A stretch of 64,000 nucleotides of DNA, taken from the NCBI GenBank assembly GCA_964549655.1, contig CAZJXN010000003.1:30981-94980 (forward strand), written 5' to 3'. Positions 25,937 through 34,946 of this stretch are shown one piece after another. The stretch comes from JADJNW01 sp964549655. GTDB taxonomy: Bacteria > Bacteroidota > Bacteroidia > Chitinophagales > Saprospiraceae. The first letter of the stretch is position 1; every line of letters starts with the position of its first letter. The translations under genes and the position numbers were made by a program. The notes beneath the pieces are model-generated. The model was not told where the DNA came from, did no database searches, and saw only the letters and a list, made by a program, of their open reading frames with translations.

Positions 25937-26167
25937 TACTTATGCGAATATCGGGTTAAAAATGGTCAAAAACCCCTTTAAATGAATGGAATTAACCCCG
26001 ACGGGGTGGCATATTTATAAAAAAACCGACAAAATTTACTTTGAACCCCAGCGGGGTGACACTATTTGCGTAGAATGTGTCACCCCGTCGGGGTTCAAAA
26101 CCCGCTGATTGTCAATTGTCTATAGGTCTATCACCCCTTCGGGGTTAACCCGATATTCGCATTACTT
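25937..26167. mobile_element. MITE-like element, 221 bp, with 5-bp target duplication
   Basis: The element spans 25942-26162. Its terminal inverted repeats are perfect over 18 bp: ATGCGAATATCGGGTTAA at 25942-25959 and its inverse complement at 26145-26162. Both ends are flanked by TACTT (25937-25941 and 26163-26167), a 5-bp target duplication. The interior has no ORF but holds four CCCC-GxxG-like GC blocks, two of which form a 22-bp-arm hairpin (26041-26062 with 26077-26098). Its last base is the third base of the araA stop codon. Confidence 0.8.
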
Positions 26168-27655
26168 ATAATAAAGCTCATTCCAGCGCAATTCATTTTT
26201 AAATTGATACAAATCCGTTTTGTCATTTATCAATATATATTCAATACCTGCTATCGCCGCAAAATCTTCTAAATATTCAGCCGTCAAATTTTGACTGTAA
26301 CAAGTGTGATGCGCTCCACCCGCCAAAATCCATGCAGCAGCGGCAGTTTTTAAATCTGGTTTCGCACGCCAGAGGACGCGCGCAACAGGCAATTTGGGCA
26401 AATCTTCTTCCGGTTTTATCGCTTCTACTTCATTGACTATCAGTCGAAAACGATTGCCCATATCTATCATCGAAGCATTTAATGCATTTCCTGGAGCGAC
26501 GTTAAAAACTAAACGCACTGGGTCTGCTTTGCCTCCAATGCCCAATGGATGAATTTCACAACTCGGTTTTCCATCGGCTATGCTTTCGCAAATTTCCAGC
26601 ATGTGTGACCCCAGCACTGCCATGCCATTTGGATGAAAATGATACGTGTAATCTTCCATGAACGAGTTGCCGCCCGGCAAACCCGCTCCCATTACTTTCA
26701 TCGCTCGCACCAAAGCCGCCGTTTTCCAATCCCCCTCTGCGCCAAAACCGTAGCCTTCTGCCATCAAACGCTGCACCGCAATCCCCGGTAATTGTACCAG
26801 TCCATGTAAATCTTCAAACGTATCTGTAAAGCCTTTAAAATCATTGGTTTGTAAGAACTGTCGCAAGCCAAGCTCAATTCGAGCAGCTTCGCGTAGAGCA
26901 TTATGTTGTTCGCCATTTTTATGTAAAGAAGTAGTTACATTATATTTTTCGATATAAATAGCCGTTAATTTATCAATTTCTGCATCACTTATTGCATTTA
27001 TATATTTTACTACCTCACCGACGCCGTAGCCATTTACACTATACCCAAATTGCATTTCTGCTTCTACTTTATCCCCTTCAGTCACCGCTACCTGTCGCAT
27101 ATTATCTCCCAGTCGAGCAAATTTTGCACCCTGCCAATCGTGCCAAGCCGCAGCAGCTCTACTCCACACGTTGATGCGCGCCACCACTTCCTCGTCTTGC
27201 CAGTGTCCAACCACCGCTTTTCGATTCAATTTCATCCGTGCGCTGATGAAGCCAAACTCGCGGTCGCCATGCGCCGATTGATTCAAATTCATAAAATCCA
27301 TATCAATAGAAGCCCACGGAATATCACGGTTATATTGCGTATGTAAATGTAAAAATGGTTTTTGTAATGATTTCAACCCCCGAATCCACATTTTAGCAGG
27401 CGAAAACGTGTGCATCCAGCAAATCAAACCGATACATTTTTGATTAGAATTAGCATCCAAACACAATTGGTAAATCGCATCGGGCGTGGTCAGAATCGGT
27501 TTGAATACAATATTGATGGGAATTTTGGAATGCTGATCCAATGCTTTTGCAATCTCGGTGGAATGCGCGGCTACTTGTTTGAGGGTCTCTTCGCCGTACA
27601 AATGTTGGCTTCCGGTGACGAACCATAGTTCCAATTCTTTTAAATTAATTAACAT
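26162..27655 (-). CDS. araA: L-arabinose isomerase
   Basis: A 497-aa enzyme converting L-arabinose to L-ribulose. The N-terminus ELWFVTGSQHLYGEETL and the C-terminal GAHHTCYSQNL are family signatures; EGYGFGAEGDWKTAAL carries an active-site glutamate. Last gene of the araB-araD-HAD-araA order on the minus strand. The TAA stop uses one base of the neighbouring MITE-like element. Confidence 0.95.
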   Translation of the reverse strand: MLINLKELELWFVTGSQHLYGEETLKQVAAHSTEIAKALDQHSKIPINIVFKPILTTPDAIYQLCLDANSNQKCIGLICWMHTFSPAKMWIRGLKSLQKPFLHLHTQYNRDIPWASIDMDFMNLNQSAHGDREFGFISARMKLNRKAVVGHWQDEEVVARINVWSRAAAAWHDWQGAKFARLGDNMRQVAVTEGDKVEAEMQFGYSVNGYGVGEVVKYINAISDAEIDKLTAIYIEKYNVTTSLHKNGEQHNALREAARIELGLRQFLQTNDFKGFTDTFEDLHGLVQLPGIAVQRLMAEGYGFGAEGDWKTAALVRAMKVMGAGLPGGNSFMEDYTYHFHPNGMAVLGSHMLEICESIADGKPSCEIHPLGIGGKADPVRLVFNVAPGNALNASMIDMGNRFRLIVNEVEAIKPEEDLPKLPVARVLWRAKPDLKTAAAAWILAGGAHHTCYSQNLTAEYLEDFAAIAGIEYILINDKTDLYQFKNELRWNELYYK

Positions 27656-27700
27656 GATATTTTCTATTTATCATTTAGTTTTTCTTCCCTTCTGACATTT

Positions 27701-27779
27701 TTTAACCGCAGAGACCGCAGAGGTTTTCGCAGAGGTCGCTAAGTTTTACATTGCGCTCTTTGCGACCGCTGTGGTTAAA
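27701..27779. repeat. GCAGAG-family inverted repeat, copy 1
   Basis: TTTAACCGCAG at 27701-27711 is answered by CTGTGGTTAAA at 27769-27779, with GCAGAG/GACC units inside. It overlaps the 3' end of the HAD gene and supplies its last codons and stop. Confidence 0.75.
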
Positions 27780-28420
27780 AAAAATGTGGTGAGGGCTGTA
27801 AAATCTTTCAAAAAGTCAATAACGTTTGAGAAGCGCGCAAATTCTGCCGGCTGATGCGTTGTCGTAATAATATAAGTTGGACAACCCGCTCGCTGCGCCG
27901 CTTCTGCGCCCGTCGGTGTATCTTCAAAAATGATACAATTTTCTATTGGAATACCCATGTCTATTGCAGCTTTTTCAAAAACTTCCGGGTCAGGTTTACC
28001 TTTTGAAACGATTCCAGCGTGCATAATTGATTTAAAGAAATGTCTAATATTTAAGTTATCTAATACAAAATCCACGTTTTCTATTGGAGCAGCAGTCGCA
28101 ATTGCCATTGGAATATCGGCATCAAAAGCGGCTTGTAATAACTCACTTAATCCATTTACTAATTTTAATTCCGGCAGAAATATTTCCCTATATGCTGCTT
28201 CTTTTTCTTGTGAAATTTGTCGGCGTTCTTCCAAGGAGAAGCGGTCGCCAAATTCGCGTTCCAAGATTTCTTCATTGATGCCATGAATTTTTTTCTTTAC
28301 CTCTTCGAGTGATAGTTCCAAACCCAATGCAGCAAGTTTTTTTTGCCAAGCGCGGTGATGGGTCATCATATTATCCACCATCGTGCCGTCCATATCGAAG
28401 ATTAAGCCTTTGATTTTCAT
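27746..28420 (-). CDS. HAD family sugar-phosphate hydrolase / beta-phosphoglucomutase-like
   Basis: A 224-aa HAD subfamily IA protein: D9-M-D11 (FDMDGTMVDN), the helical cap, motif III lysine in SKGKPDPEVF and acidic motif IV in FEDTPTGAEAA. Its place in the arabinose operon suggests dephosphorylation or repair of a pentose-phosphate by-product, as for AraL in Bacillus; that is inference. The last 15 or so residues (after FLKDFTAL) are encoded by a GCAGAG-family repeat and are unlikely to be native. Confidence 0.82.
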   Translation of the reverse strand: MKIKGLIFDMDGTMVDNMMTHHRAWQKKLAALGLELSLEEVKKKIHGINEEILEREFGDRFSLEERRQISQEKEAAYREIFLPELKLVNGLSELLQAAFDADIPMAIATAAPIENVDFVLDNLNIRHFFKSIMHAGIVSKGKPDPEVFEKAAIDMGIPIENCIIFEDTPTGAEAAQRAGCPTYIITTTHQPAEFARFSNVIDFLKDFTALTTFFLTTAVAKSAM

Positions 28421-28527
28421 ATAAATTTTTTATTGGTAGTTTCAGTATAGTCACTGCCCTTTCTTGCAAGAATGGAATGTTATCAAATTGGAATATCCTA
28501 CAGAAATGAGCCATTCCATCGTTTCAC

Positions 28528-29229
28528 TTAACTTTGCCCGTAATATGCGTTCTTTCCATGTTTTCTTTCATAATGTTTTTGAATTAAAGTATCTTTCAGA
28601 CGCGGCACATCGGGACGAATCGTGCAAGAAAGGTACGCCATTTTAGCAATTTCTTCCAAAACAGCACTGTTATAAACTGCTTTTTCTGCCGTTTTTCCCC
28701 AAGTGAAAGGCGCGTGATTACTCAATAATATCATTTCAACTTCCTGGTATGAATATCCTCGCCGTTCCAATTCATTTATAATTTGAAATCCCGTTTCGTA
28801 TTCATAATCACCGGCAATCATTACATCACTCATTGGCGGCGCGCAAGGAATGTCTACTGTGAGATGGTCAGCGTGCGTAGTTCCCAAAATAGGGATATCC
28901 AGTTGTGCTTGCGCCCAAGCGGTTGCGTAAGTAGAATGCGTGTGTGAAATCGCACCAATTTTGTCCCAATGTTTGTAAAGCACGGCGTGGGTTTTGGTAT
29001 CAGAAGAAGGGCGTAAATTGCCTTCTATTACATTTGCATCAAAGTCCATTATAATAATATCATTTGGATGTAATTTTTCATACGGCACACCGGAGGGTTT
29101 AATTGCAAATACGGCTTTTTCTCGATCCACGACACTCACATTCCCAAACGTAAAAAGCACCAGACCGAGCTTGGGTAGTTGCAGATTGGCTTCGTAACAG
29201 GCTTCTTTTATGGATTGATAATGGCTCAA
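28528..29229 (-). CDS. araD: L-ribulose-5-phosphate 4-epimerase
   Basis: A 233-aa class II aldolase-fold enzyme converting L-ribulose-5-P to D-xylulose-5-P. Zinc-binding histidines lie in SHTHSTYATAWAQ, and a later His in GTTHADHLTVDIP. LSNHAPFTWG is a family signature. Between araB and the HAD gene in the operon. Confidence 0.93.
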   Translation of the reverse strand: MSHYQSIKEACYEANLQLPKLGLVLFTFGNVSVVDREKAVFAIKPSGVPYEKLHPNDIIIMDFDANVIEGNLRPSSDTKTHAVLYKHWDKIGAISHTHSTYATAWAQAQLDIPILGTTHADHLTVDIPCAPPMSDVMIAGDYEYETGFQIINELERRGYSYQEVEMILLSNHAPFTWGKTAEKAVYNSAVLEEIAKMAYLSCTIRPDVPRLKDTLIQKHYERKHGKNAYYGQS

Positions 29230-29559
29230 TGGTACACTGATTTTTATGATTTTTTAAGGCGAATTATGATTGTCGTTTTGTAATTTATTAGAATTTGAGA
29301 GAACTGCTTTATTCAGTATTTATGCCCTTCTTACACCTCTTATCGCATAATTGGAACGCGGATGACGCGGATTTGGCGGATGAACGCGGATTTTTTGCCC
29401 TTTTTTCCATACGTCTTGCATTTCTTGACTCACTCATTTTATTTAGTAGTTCAGCTAATCTTTATCGCATCTGACATCCGACATCTATTTTGTTAATGAT
29501 TATTCGGAAAAGTAATACAGAGTCTGGTATCTGGAATCTTTTTATCTGGCATCTCACTT
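29230..29559. other. 330-bp spacer with repeats inside the ara operon
   Basis: No gene seen. It holds a full GCGGAT-family repeat (29344-29397) and TGGCATCT-like units (29466-29556). This is a long gap for genes that otherwise look like one operon, so araD may also have its own promoter. Confidence 0.6.
29344..29397 (+). repeat. GCGGAT-family repeat, copy 2
   Basis: The fullest copy: GCATAATTGGAAC, then four GCGGAT units spaced by GAC, TTG and GAAC, ending in a T-run. Confidence 0.8.
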
Positions 29560-31212
29560 CTATTCCATCTTCTCCCCCAAATCTGAATATTGCTGATAAA
29601 TTATATCATACTTTTTCGCATTTTCTACATTTGGAATATATTCAGCGTCAAAACCGGAACCCATTTTTTGCATCGCATCTTCCACCGTGGCATACAAACC
29701 GACTGCCGTCGCCGCAAACATCGCTGCGCCTAAGGCACACGTCTGCTCCGACCGCGTAATCCGAATCGGACGATTCAAAATATCCGCCATGACCTGCATG
29801 ATAAATGGCGATTTTTTTGCAACGCCGCCCAAACCAATAATACCTTTAATAGGAATGCCTTCTTCGACAAATCGCTCCACAATTTTCCGCGCGCCAAAGC
29901 ACGTCGCTTCCACCAATGCCCGAAAAATACGCGGCGCATCGCTGGCGAGATTCAACCCTGCAATCGCTCCTTTTAAAGCTTGATTCGCATCTGGCGTACG
30001 GCGACCATTGAGCCAGTCTAAAGCAATAATTCCATTCGCGCCGGGTTCAATTTTTGCCGCGGCGTCGCTCAATTCAAGCATGATTCGGTGGGTCGTTTCG
30101 GCTACCAAAGTACGAGTCGTTTCTTCATCTAATATTTTATTTTTGGCAAGCACATTTTGAAGGGGCCACGCCAGCAAATTGATAAACCAAGCATACGTAT
30201 CGCCAAAGGCAGATTGACCCGCTTCCATACCCAACATATTTGGAATGACTGAGCCATTTACTTGTCCGCAAATACCTTTAACTACTTTATTTCCAACCTC
30301 TTGCGCAGGCGCAACCAACATATCACAAGTGGAAGTGCCCATTACTTTGCTCAAATAATATGGCTCAATTTGTCCGCCGACCGCGCCCATGTGCGCATCG
30401 AATGCACCTACGCTCACGACCACATTTTCAGATAAGCCCAAACGCTCTGACCACTCTTTCGACAATGTTCCAGCGGATTCGTCAGACGTATAAGTTTTTT
30501 CAAACAATCGGTCGCGCAAGCCGTCCAAGAGCGGATCGAGCGTCCTGAAAAATTCATTGGGCGGCAAGCCGTTGAAGTCTTCATGCCAAAGTGCCTTGTG
30601 TCCCGCCGCGCAGCGACTGCGTTTTAGCGCGTGCACGTCCGTTCCGCCAGTGAGCAAAAATGGAATCCAATCACAATGTTCTACCCAAGAGTAAGCTGCT
30701 TTTTGAATGTTCGAGTCCACACGCAACGTTCTTAAAATCTTTGCCCAAAACCATTCCGAAGAGTAAATTCCGCCTTCGTATTTTGTGTAATTTATACTCG
30801 AAGTTTTACATAAATCATTGATTTCAGTGGCTTCTTGGATGGCGGTATGGTCTTTCCAAAGGATAAACATGGCGTTCGGATTCTCGGCGAATTCTGGTAG
30901 AAGTGCGAGTGGTGTGCCAGTTTTATCTACTGCAACCGGCGTTGAACCGGTCGTGTCTATGGCAATGCCCTTCACTTTTTCGGCGATTTCTGCGGGGACT
31001 TTTGCAAGTGCTTGTAGAATGGAATTTTCTAAACCTTCGATATAATCCAGCGGATGTTGGCGGAATTGATTTTGGGTAGCGTCACAATATTTTCCATATT
31101 GCCAACGCGGGTAATAAAAAACAGCCGTGGAAAGCTCTTTCCCATTTTCAGTATCTACAATCAACGCCCGAACCGAATCGGTTCCATAATCTACACCAAT
31201 CACATAACTCAT
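29560..31212 (-). CDS. araB: ribulokinase
   Basis: A 550-aa FGGY-family kinase that phosphorylates L-ribulose. The N-terminus YVIGVDYGTDSVRALIVD holds the phosphate-binding loop; GVAKKSPFIMQVMADIL with the FGGY C-terminal pattern is at about 470-490; VSVGAFDAHMGAVG contains the catalytic Asp. First gene of the arabinose operon. Confidence 0.94.
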   Translation of the reverse strand: MSYVIGVDYGTDSVRALIVDTENGKELSTAVFYYPRWQYGKYCDATQNQFRQHPLDYIEGLENSILQALAKVPAEIAEKVKGIAIDTTGSTPVAVDKTGTPLALLPEFAENPNAMFILWKDHTAIQEATEINDLCKTSSINYTKYEGGIYSSEWFWAKILRTLRVDSNIQKAAYSWVEHCDWIPFLLTGGTDVHALKRSRCAAGHKALWHEDFNGLPPNEFFRTLDPLLDGLRDRLFEKTYTSDESAGTLSKEWSERLGLSENVVVSVGAFDAHMGAVGGQIEPYYLSKVMGTSTCDMLVAPAQEVGNKVVKGICGQVNGSVIPNMLGMEAGQSAFGDTYAWFINLLAWPLQNVLAKNKILDEETTRTLVAETTHRIMLELSDAAAKIEPGANGIIALDWLNGRRTPDANQALKGAIAGLNLASDAPRIFRALVEATCFGARKIVERFVEEGIPIKGIIGLGGVAKKSPFIMQVMADILNRPIRITRSEQTCALGAAMFAATAVGLYATVEDAMQKMGSGFDAEYIPNVENAKKYDIIYQQYSDLGEKME

Positions 31213-31290
31213 TGTAATTTAGTTAGTTTCGTTTTAAATAAAAGTTTGATAATTCACATTTTAAAAGTGGGACATATATTGAAATCTAAA

Positions 31291-31345
31291 AAATTTGCTA
31301 AATTTAAATTAAAATAAATCTAACCACAAAGGACACAAGGATTTT
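31291..31345. repeat. degenerate P33 palindrome and GCAGAG-like remnant
   Basis: AATTTGCTAAATTT...TAAATCT at 31291-31321 resembles the P33 family with a 2-bp deletion. ACCACAAAGGACACAAGG just after it resembles the GCAGAG family. Both lie upstream of araB. Confidence 0.45.
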
Positions 31346-31487
31346 CACTAAGTTCACTAAAAAAATATTCTGATACATGGTGTAAAACTTAGTTGGCTTG
31401 TAGTTGGCTTTTAAATTATCAACGTCCTTTTATATATAGCTTGATTGCAAATTAACAGTTGACAAAAAATTGCTACGAATGATACGA

Positions 31488-32651
31488 ATGGAACAAACGA
31501 TGCGCTGGTTTGGAGAAAATGACCCAGTCAGTTTGCAAGATATACGCCAAGCCGGTTGCACGGGAGTGGTCACTGCGTTGCACCACGTGCCGGTTGGAGA
31601 TATGTGGACGGTGGAAGCAATCAATAAACGAAAAGCAACAGTCGAAGCAGCCGGTCTGACGTGGACGGTCGTAGAAAGTCTGCCAGTACACGAAGATATT
31701 AAAAAACAAGCGGGTGATTATTTGCAACACATTGAAAATTATAAAGTTAGCTTACGCAATTTGGCGGCTTGCGGTTTGAAAGTTATTACTTACAATTTTA
31801 TGCCGATTTTGGATTGGATGCGCACCGACCCAACGTACACCTTGCCCGATGGAAGCAAAGCCTTGCGTTTTGAAAAAGCCGCTTTTGTCGCCTTCGATTT
31901 ATTTTTATTGCAACGTCCAAATGCCGAAAAAGACTATTCAAAAGAAGAAATCATGCGTGCCGAACAGCGGTTTCAAAACATGACCGACTCGGAAAAGGAA
32001 ACGCTTTTTAAAAATGTATTGCTTGGTTTGCCCGGCAGTGAAGAGCAATTCACCGTAGCCGAAATACTCACAGCGTTGCAAACTTATGCACATATTGACG
32101 CTGCCAAACTCAAACAACATCTTTTTTATTTTTTACAACAAATCGTACCGGTCGCTGAGGAAGTTGGGTTGAAAATGGCGATTCATCCAGACGACCCGCC
32201 GTATCCGATTTTAGGTTTACCAAGAGTGGTGAGTACGGAGCAAGATGCACAGGAAATTATTGATGCAGCACCTTCTTCTTCAAATGGATTGTGTTTTTGC
32301 ACAGGTTCTTATGGCGTTCGGTCAGATAATGATTTGGCAGGCATGGTGCAGCGATTGGGCGAACATATTCATTTTTTACATTTACGAAATACGAAGGGCG
32401 ACGCGGAAGGCAATTTTTACGAAGCCGCTCATTTAGAGGGCGATACGGATATGGCAGCAGTAGTGAAAGCAATATTTTTACTCCTGCAACGCACGGGCAA
32501 TTCTATTCCAATGCGACCTGACCACGGACATCAAATGTTGGATGATTTGAAGAAAAAAACGCTGCCGGGTTACTCGGCGATTGGGCGGTTGAAGGGGCTG
32601 GCGGAGTTGAGAGGATTGGAGTTGGGCATTGCTAAAACCCTTATAACTTGA
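31488..32651 (+). CDS. uxuA: mannonate dehydratase
   Basis: A TIM-barrel enzyme of 387 residues (from ATG 31488) dehydrating D-mannonate to 2-keto-3-deoxygluconate in the glucuronate pathway. It begins with MEQTMRWFGENDPVSL, and LKMAIHPDDPPYPILGLPR and MRPDHGHQML hold metal-site residues. ATG at 31488 is chosen over TTG 31470 and ATG 31479. It stands apart from the uxa cluster 25 kb away, and no uxuB is adjacent. Confidence 0.93.
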   Translation: MEQTMRWFGENDPVSLQDIRQAGCTGVVTALHHVPVGDMWTVEAINKRKATVEAAGLTWTVVESLPVHEDIKKQAGDYLQHIENYKVSLRNLAACGLKVITYNFMPILDWMRTDPTYTLPDGSKALRFEKAAFVAFDLFLLQRPNAEKDYSKEEIMRAEQRFQNMTDSEKETLFKNVLLGLPGSEEQFTVAEILTALQTYAHIDAAKLKQHLFYFLQQIVPVAEEVGLKMAIHPDDPPYPILGLPRVVSTEQDAQEIIDAAPSSSNGLCFCTGSYGVRSDNDLAGMVQRLGEHIHFLHLRNTKGDAEGNFYEAAHLEGDTDMAAVVKAIFLLLQRTGNSIPMRPDHGHQMLDDLKKKTLPGYSAIGRLKGLAELRGLELGIAKTLIT

Positions 32652-32752
32652 TTTTGACACATCCCTTGTACGGGACAAGTTAGGCACATAGGTCACATAG
32701 TTTTATTTATAATTTAAGTATGGCACATTTTTGAAATGCACCACACTTTTAT

Positions 32753-34813
32753 TTACTTTAACTGCAAATATTCCACGACCTGCTGATACACATGCGCCGC
32801 CGTGAATCCAAATTTTTCATCCAGCACGGTATAAGGTGCAGAATAACCGAAATGATTCACGCCCCAAACTTTGCCGTGTGGACCTGCCAAGCCACGCATG
32901 GTCACAGGTAGTCCAGCCGTCAAGCCAAATGTTGGAATATCTTCTGGTAGAATTTGATGTTGATACTCAGCGGATTGTGTTCTAAATAAACCTTCACTTG
33001 GCGCGGAAACGATTCTGATTTTCAGGCCTTTTTCAGTACGCAATTTTTCAGCACCTGCTACCAGCGTTGCTACTTCCGAGCCATTCGCCACTAAAATTAC
33101 ATCCGGTTTATCGCCATCTTCTTGTACGATATAAGCACCTTTTGCGGCTTGTTGGGCAGTTTCGTAGCGATTTTCGCCGGGTAAATCTGCAATATTTTGA
33201 CGCGATAGAATCAAGCCGCTGGGTGTATGTTTATTTTCTAAAGCCAATTTCCAACAAACGGTCGTCTCTGCGCCATCTGCCGGACGCATAGCGAGGAAGC
33301 TATTATGACCCGAATGATTTTGCAATTGTTCTAACAATCGAAGTTGCGCTTCCTGCTCCACGGGCTGGTGCGTGGGTCCGTCCTCTCCTACCCGAAACGC
33401 ATCGTGCGTCCAGATGAAAATCACGGGCTGCTCCATGAGTGCACACACGCGAATGGCGGGTTTCATATAATCCGAAAAAACAAAAAATGTAGCGCAAGCC
33501 GGAATCACGCCACCGTGCAATGCCATACCAGTCGAGAGCGCCGCCATCGTGAGTTCTGACACACCTGCCTGTAAAAAAGCACCCGAAAAATCCCCTTTTT
33601 TGAGCGATGCTTTCTTTTTCAAAAAAGCGTCAGTTTTATCACTATTCGACAAATCTGCGGAAGCGACAATCATATTATCCACATTGTCGGCCAGATACGA
33701 GAGTACGGCGGCAGAAGCAACGCGGGTCGCGCTGTTGGGTGCTTGTTTAATTTCACTCCAATCCAAATCAGGCAATTCGCCGGATTGAAACTGATTCCAT
33801 TTTTTGGACAATTCTGGATTCGCAGTTTCCCATTCGCGGAAAGCGGCTTTACGAGCAGCAGCGGCTTTGGTTTTTTCAGCTTTTAAATTTTCGTAATATT
33901 CCGATACTTGCGGGAAAATCTGAAACGCATTCGCCGCGTCGCCACCGAGTTTTTCGATGGTTTTTGCAAACGACGCTTTGGACTCGCCGAGCGGTTTGCC
34001 GTGCAATTCTACCTCTCCTTCATACGCGCTTCCATTTTCCAATACCACGCCTTTACCCATCATCGTTTTGCCGATAATCAAGGTTGGACGTTCCGTTTCG
34101 TCAATCCCAGCTTGCAATGCCGCTCTGATTTCGTCGTGGTCATTGCCATCAATCGTCAGCACGTGCCAGTCCCAAGCCTCATATTTTTGAGCGGTATCTT
34201 CTCCCGTCACTTCGTATACTTCGGTGGAGAGTTGGATTTCATTCGCATCATAAAACATGATAATATTTCCTAATCCCAAATGCCCGGCAATGCGCCCTGC
34301 ACCTTGCGAAATTTCTTCCTGCACACCGCCATCTGAAATATAAAGGAAGGTTTTATGCGTCACTACTTCGCCAAAACGCGATTCCATAAACCGCTCCGCA
34401 ATGGCAGAACCAATGCCAAATGTATGCCCCAAACCCAATGGACCAGACGTATTTTCGATACCGCGTTGAACGTTTATTTCTGGATGACCGGGTGTCGGGC
34501 TGTCCCATTGGCGAAAGTTTTTAATGTCTTCGAGGGTGAAATTGCCCATCAAAGTTTGAACCGCGTAGAGCATTGCCGACATGTGACCTGCATCTAAGTA
34601 AAATCGGTCGCGCAGTGCCCAGCGCATATCCGTAGGATCATATTTCAAAAACTCCGAATATAAAATTTGAATAAAATCCGCGCCGCCCATCGGTCCGCCG
34701 GGGTGTCCTGATTTGGCTTTTTCTACCATTGCCGCTGCCAAGATTCGAATGTTGTCAGCCGCCAGCATAGCGGTATCCATTTTTGGAGACGTAGTTGTCA
34801 TATCGTTTGCCAT
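32753..34813 (-). CDS. tkt: transketolase
   Basis: A 686-aa thiamine-diphosphate enzyme shuttling two-carbon units in the non-oxidative pentose phosphate pathway, thereby draining the xylulose-5-P made by the arabinose operon. It has MVEKAKSGHPGGPMGGADF at the N-terminus, ISDGGVQEE as the ThDP-binding motif, WTHDAFRVGEDGPTHQPVEQ (split) in the pyrimidine domain. ATG at 34813 is preferred over a TTG at 34849. Convergent with uxuA. Confidence 0.94.
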   Translation of the reverse strand: MANDMTTTSPKMDTAMLAADNIRILAAAMVEKAKSGHPGGPMGGADFIQILYSEFLKYDPTDMRWALRDRFYLDAGHMSAMLYAVQTLMGNFTLEDIKNFRQWDSPTPGHPEINVQRGIENTSGPLGLGHTFGIGSAIAERFMESRFGEVVTHKTFLYISDGGVQEEISQGAGRIAGHLGLGNIIMFYDANEIQLSTEVYEVTGEDTAQKYEAWDWHVLTIDGNDHDEIRAALQAGIDETERPTLIIGKTMMGKGVVLENGSAYEGEVELHGKPLGESKASFAKTIEKLGGDAANAFQIFPQVSEYYENLKAEKTKAAAARKAAFREWETANPELSKKWNQFQSGELPDLDWSEIKQAPNSATRVASAAVLSYLADNVDNMIVASADLSNSDKTDAFLKKKASLKKGDFSGAFLQAGVSELTMAALSTGMALHGGVIPACATFFVFSDYMKPAIRVCALMEQPVIFIWTHDAFRVGEDGPTHQPVEQEAQLRLLEQLQNHSGHNSFLAMRPADGAETTVCWKLALENKHTPSGLILSRQNIADLPGENRYETAQQAAKGAYIVQEDGDKPDVILVANGSEVATLVAGAEKLRTEKGLKIRIVSAPSEGLFRTQSAEYQHQILPEDIPTFGLTAGLPVTMRGLAGPHGKVWGVNHFGYSAPYTVLDEKFGFTAAHVYQQVVEYLQLK

Positions 34814-34946
34814 TTTAATTGTATCAGATTCTATAAAATTATTCGACAAAAGTAGTCATTACCGCCCCAACAATCGCCAATATAGGTATGAATTTTAATC
34901 ATTTGTAGGATCACCCCATCACCCTAACTTGTAGCGCATGGCGGGA

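Noticed and set aside
34814..34849. TTG start for transketolase giving 12 more residues
   Set aside because: ATG at 34813 is close to the usual start and the added residues are not conserved in the family.
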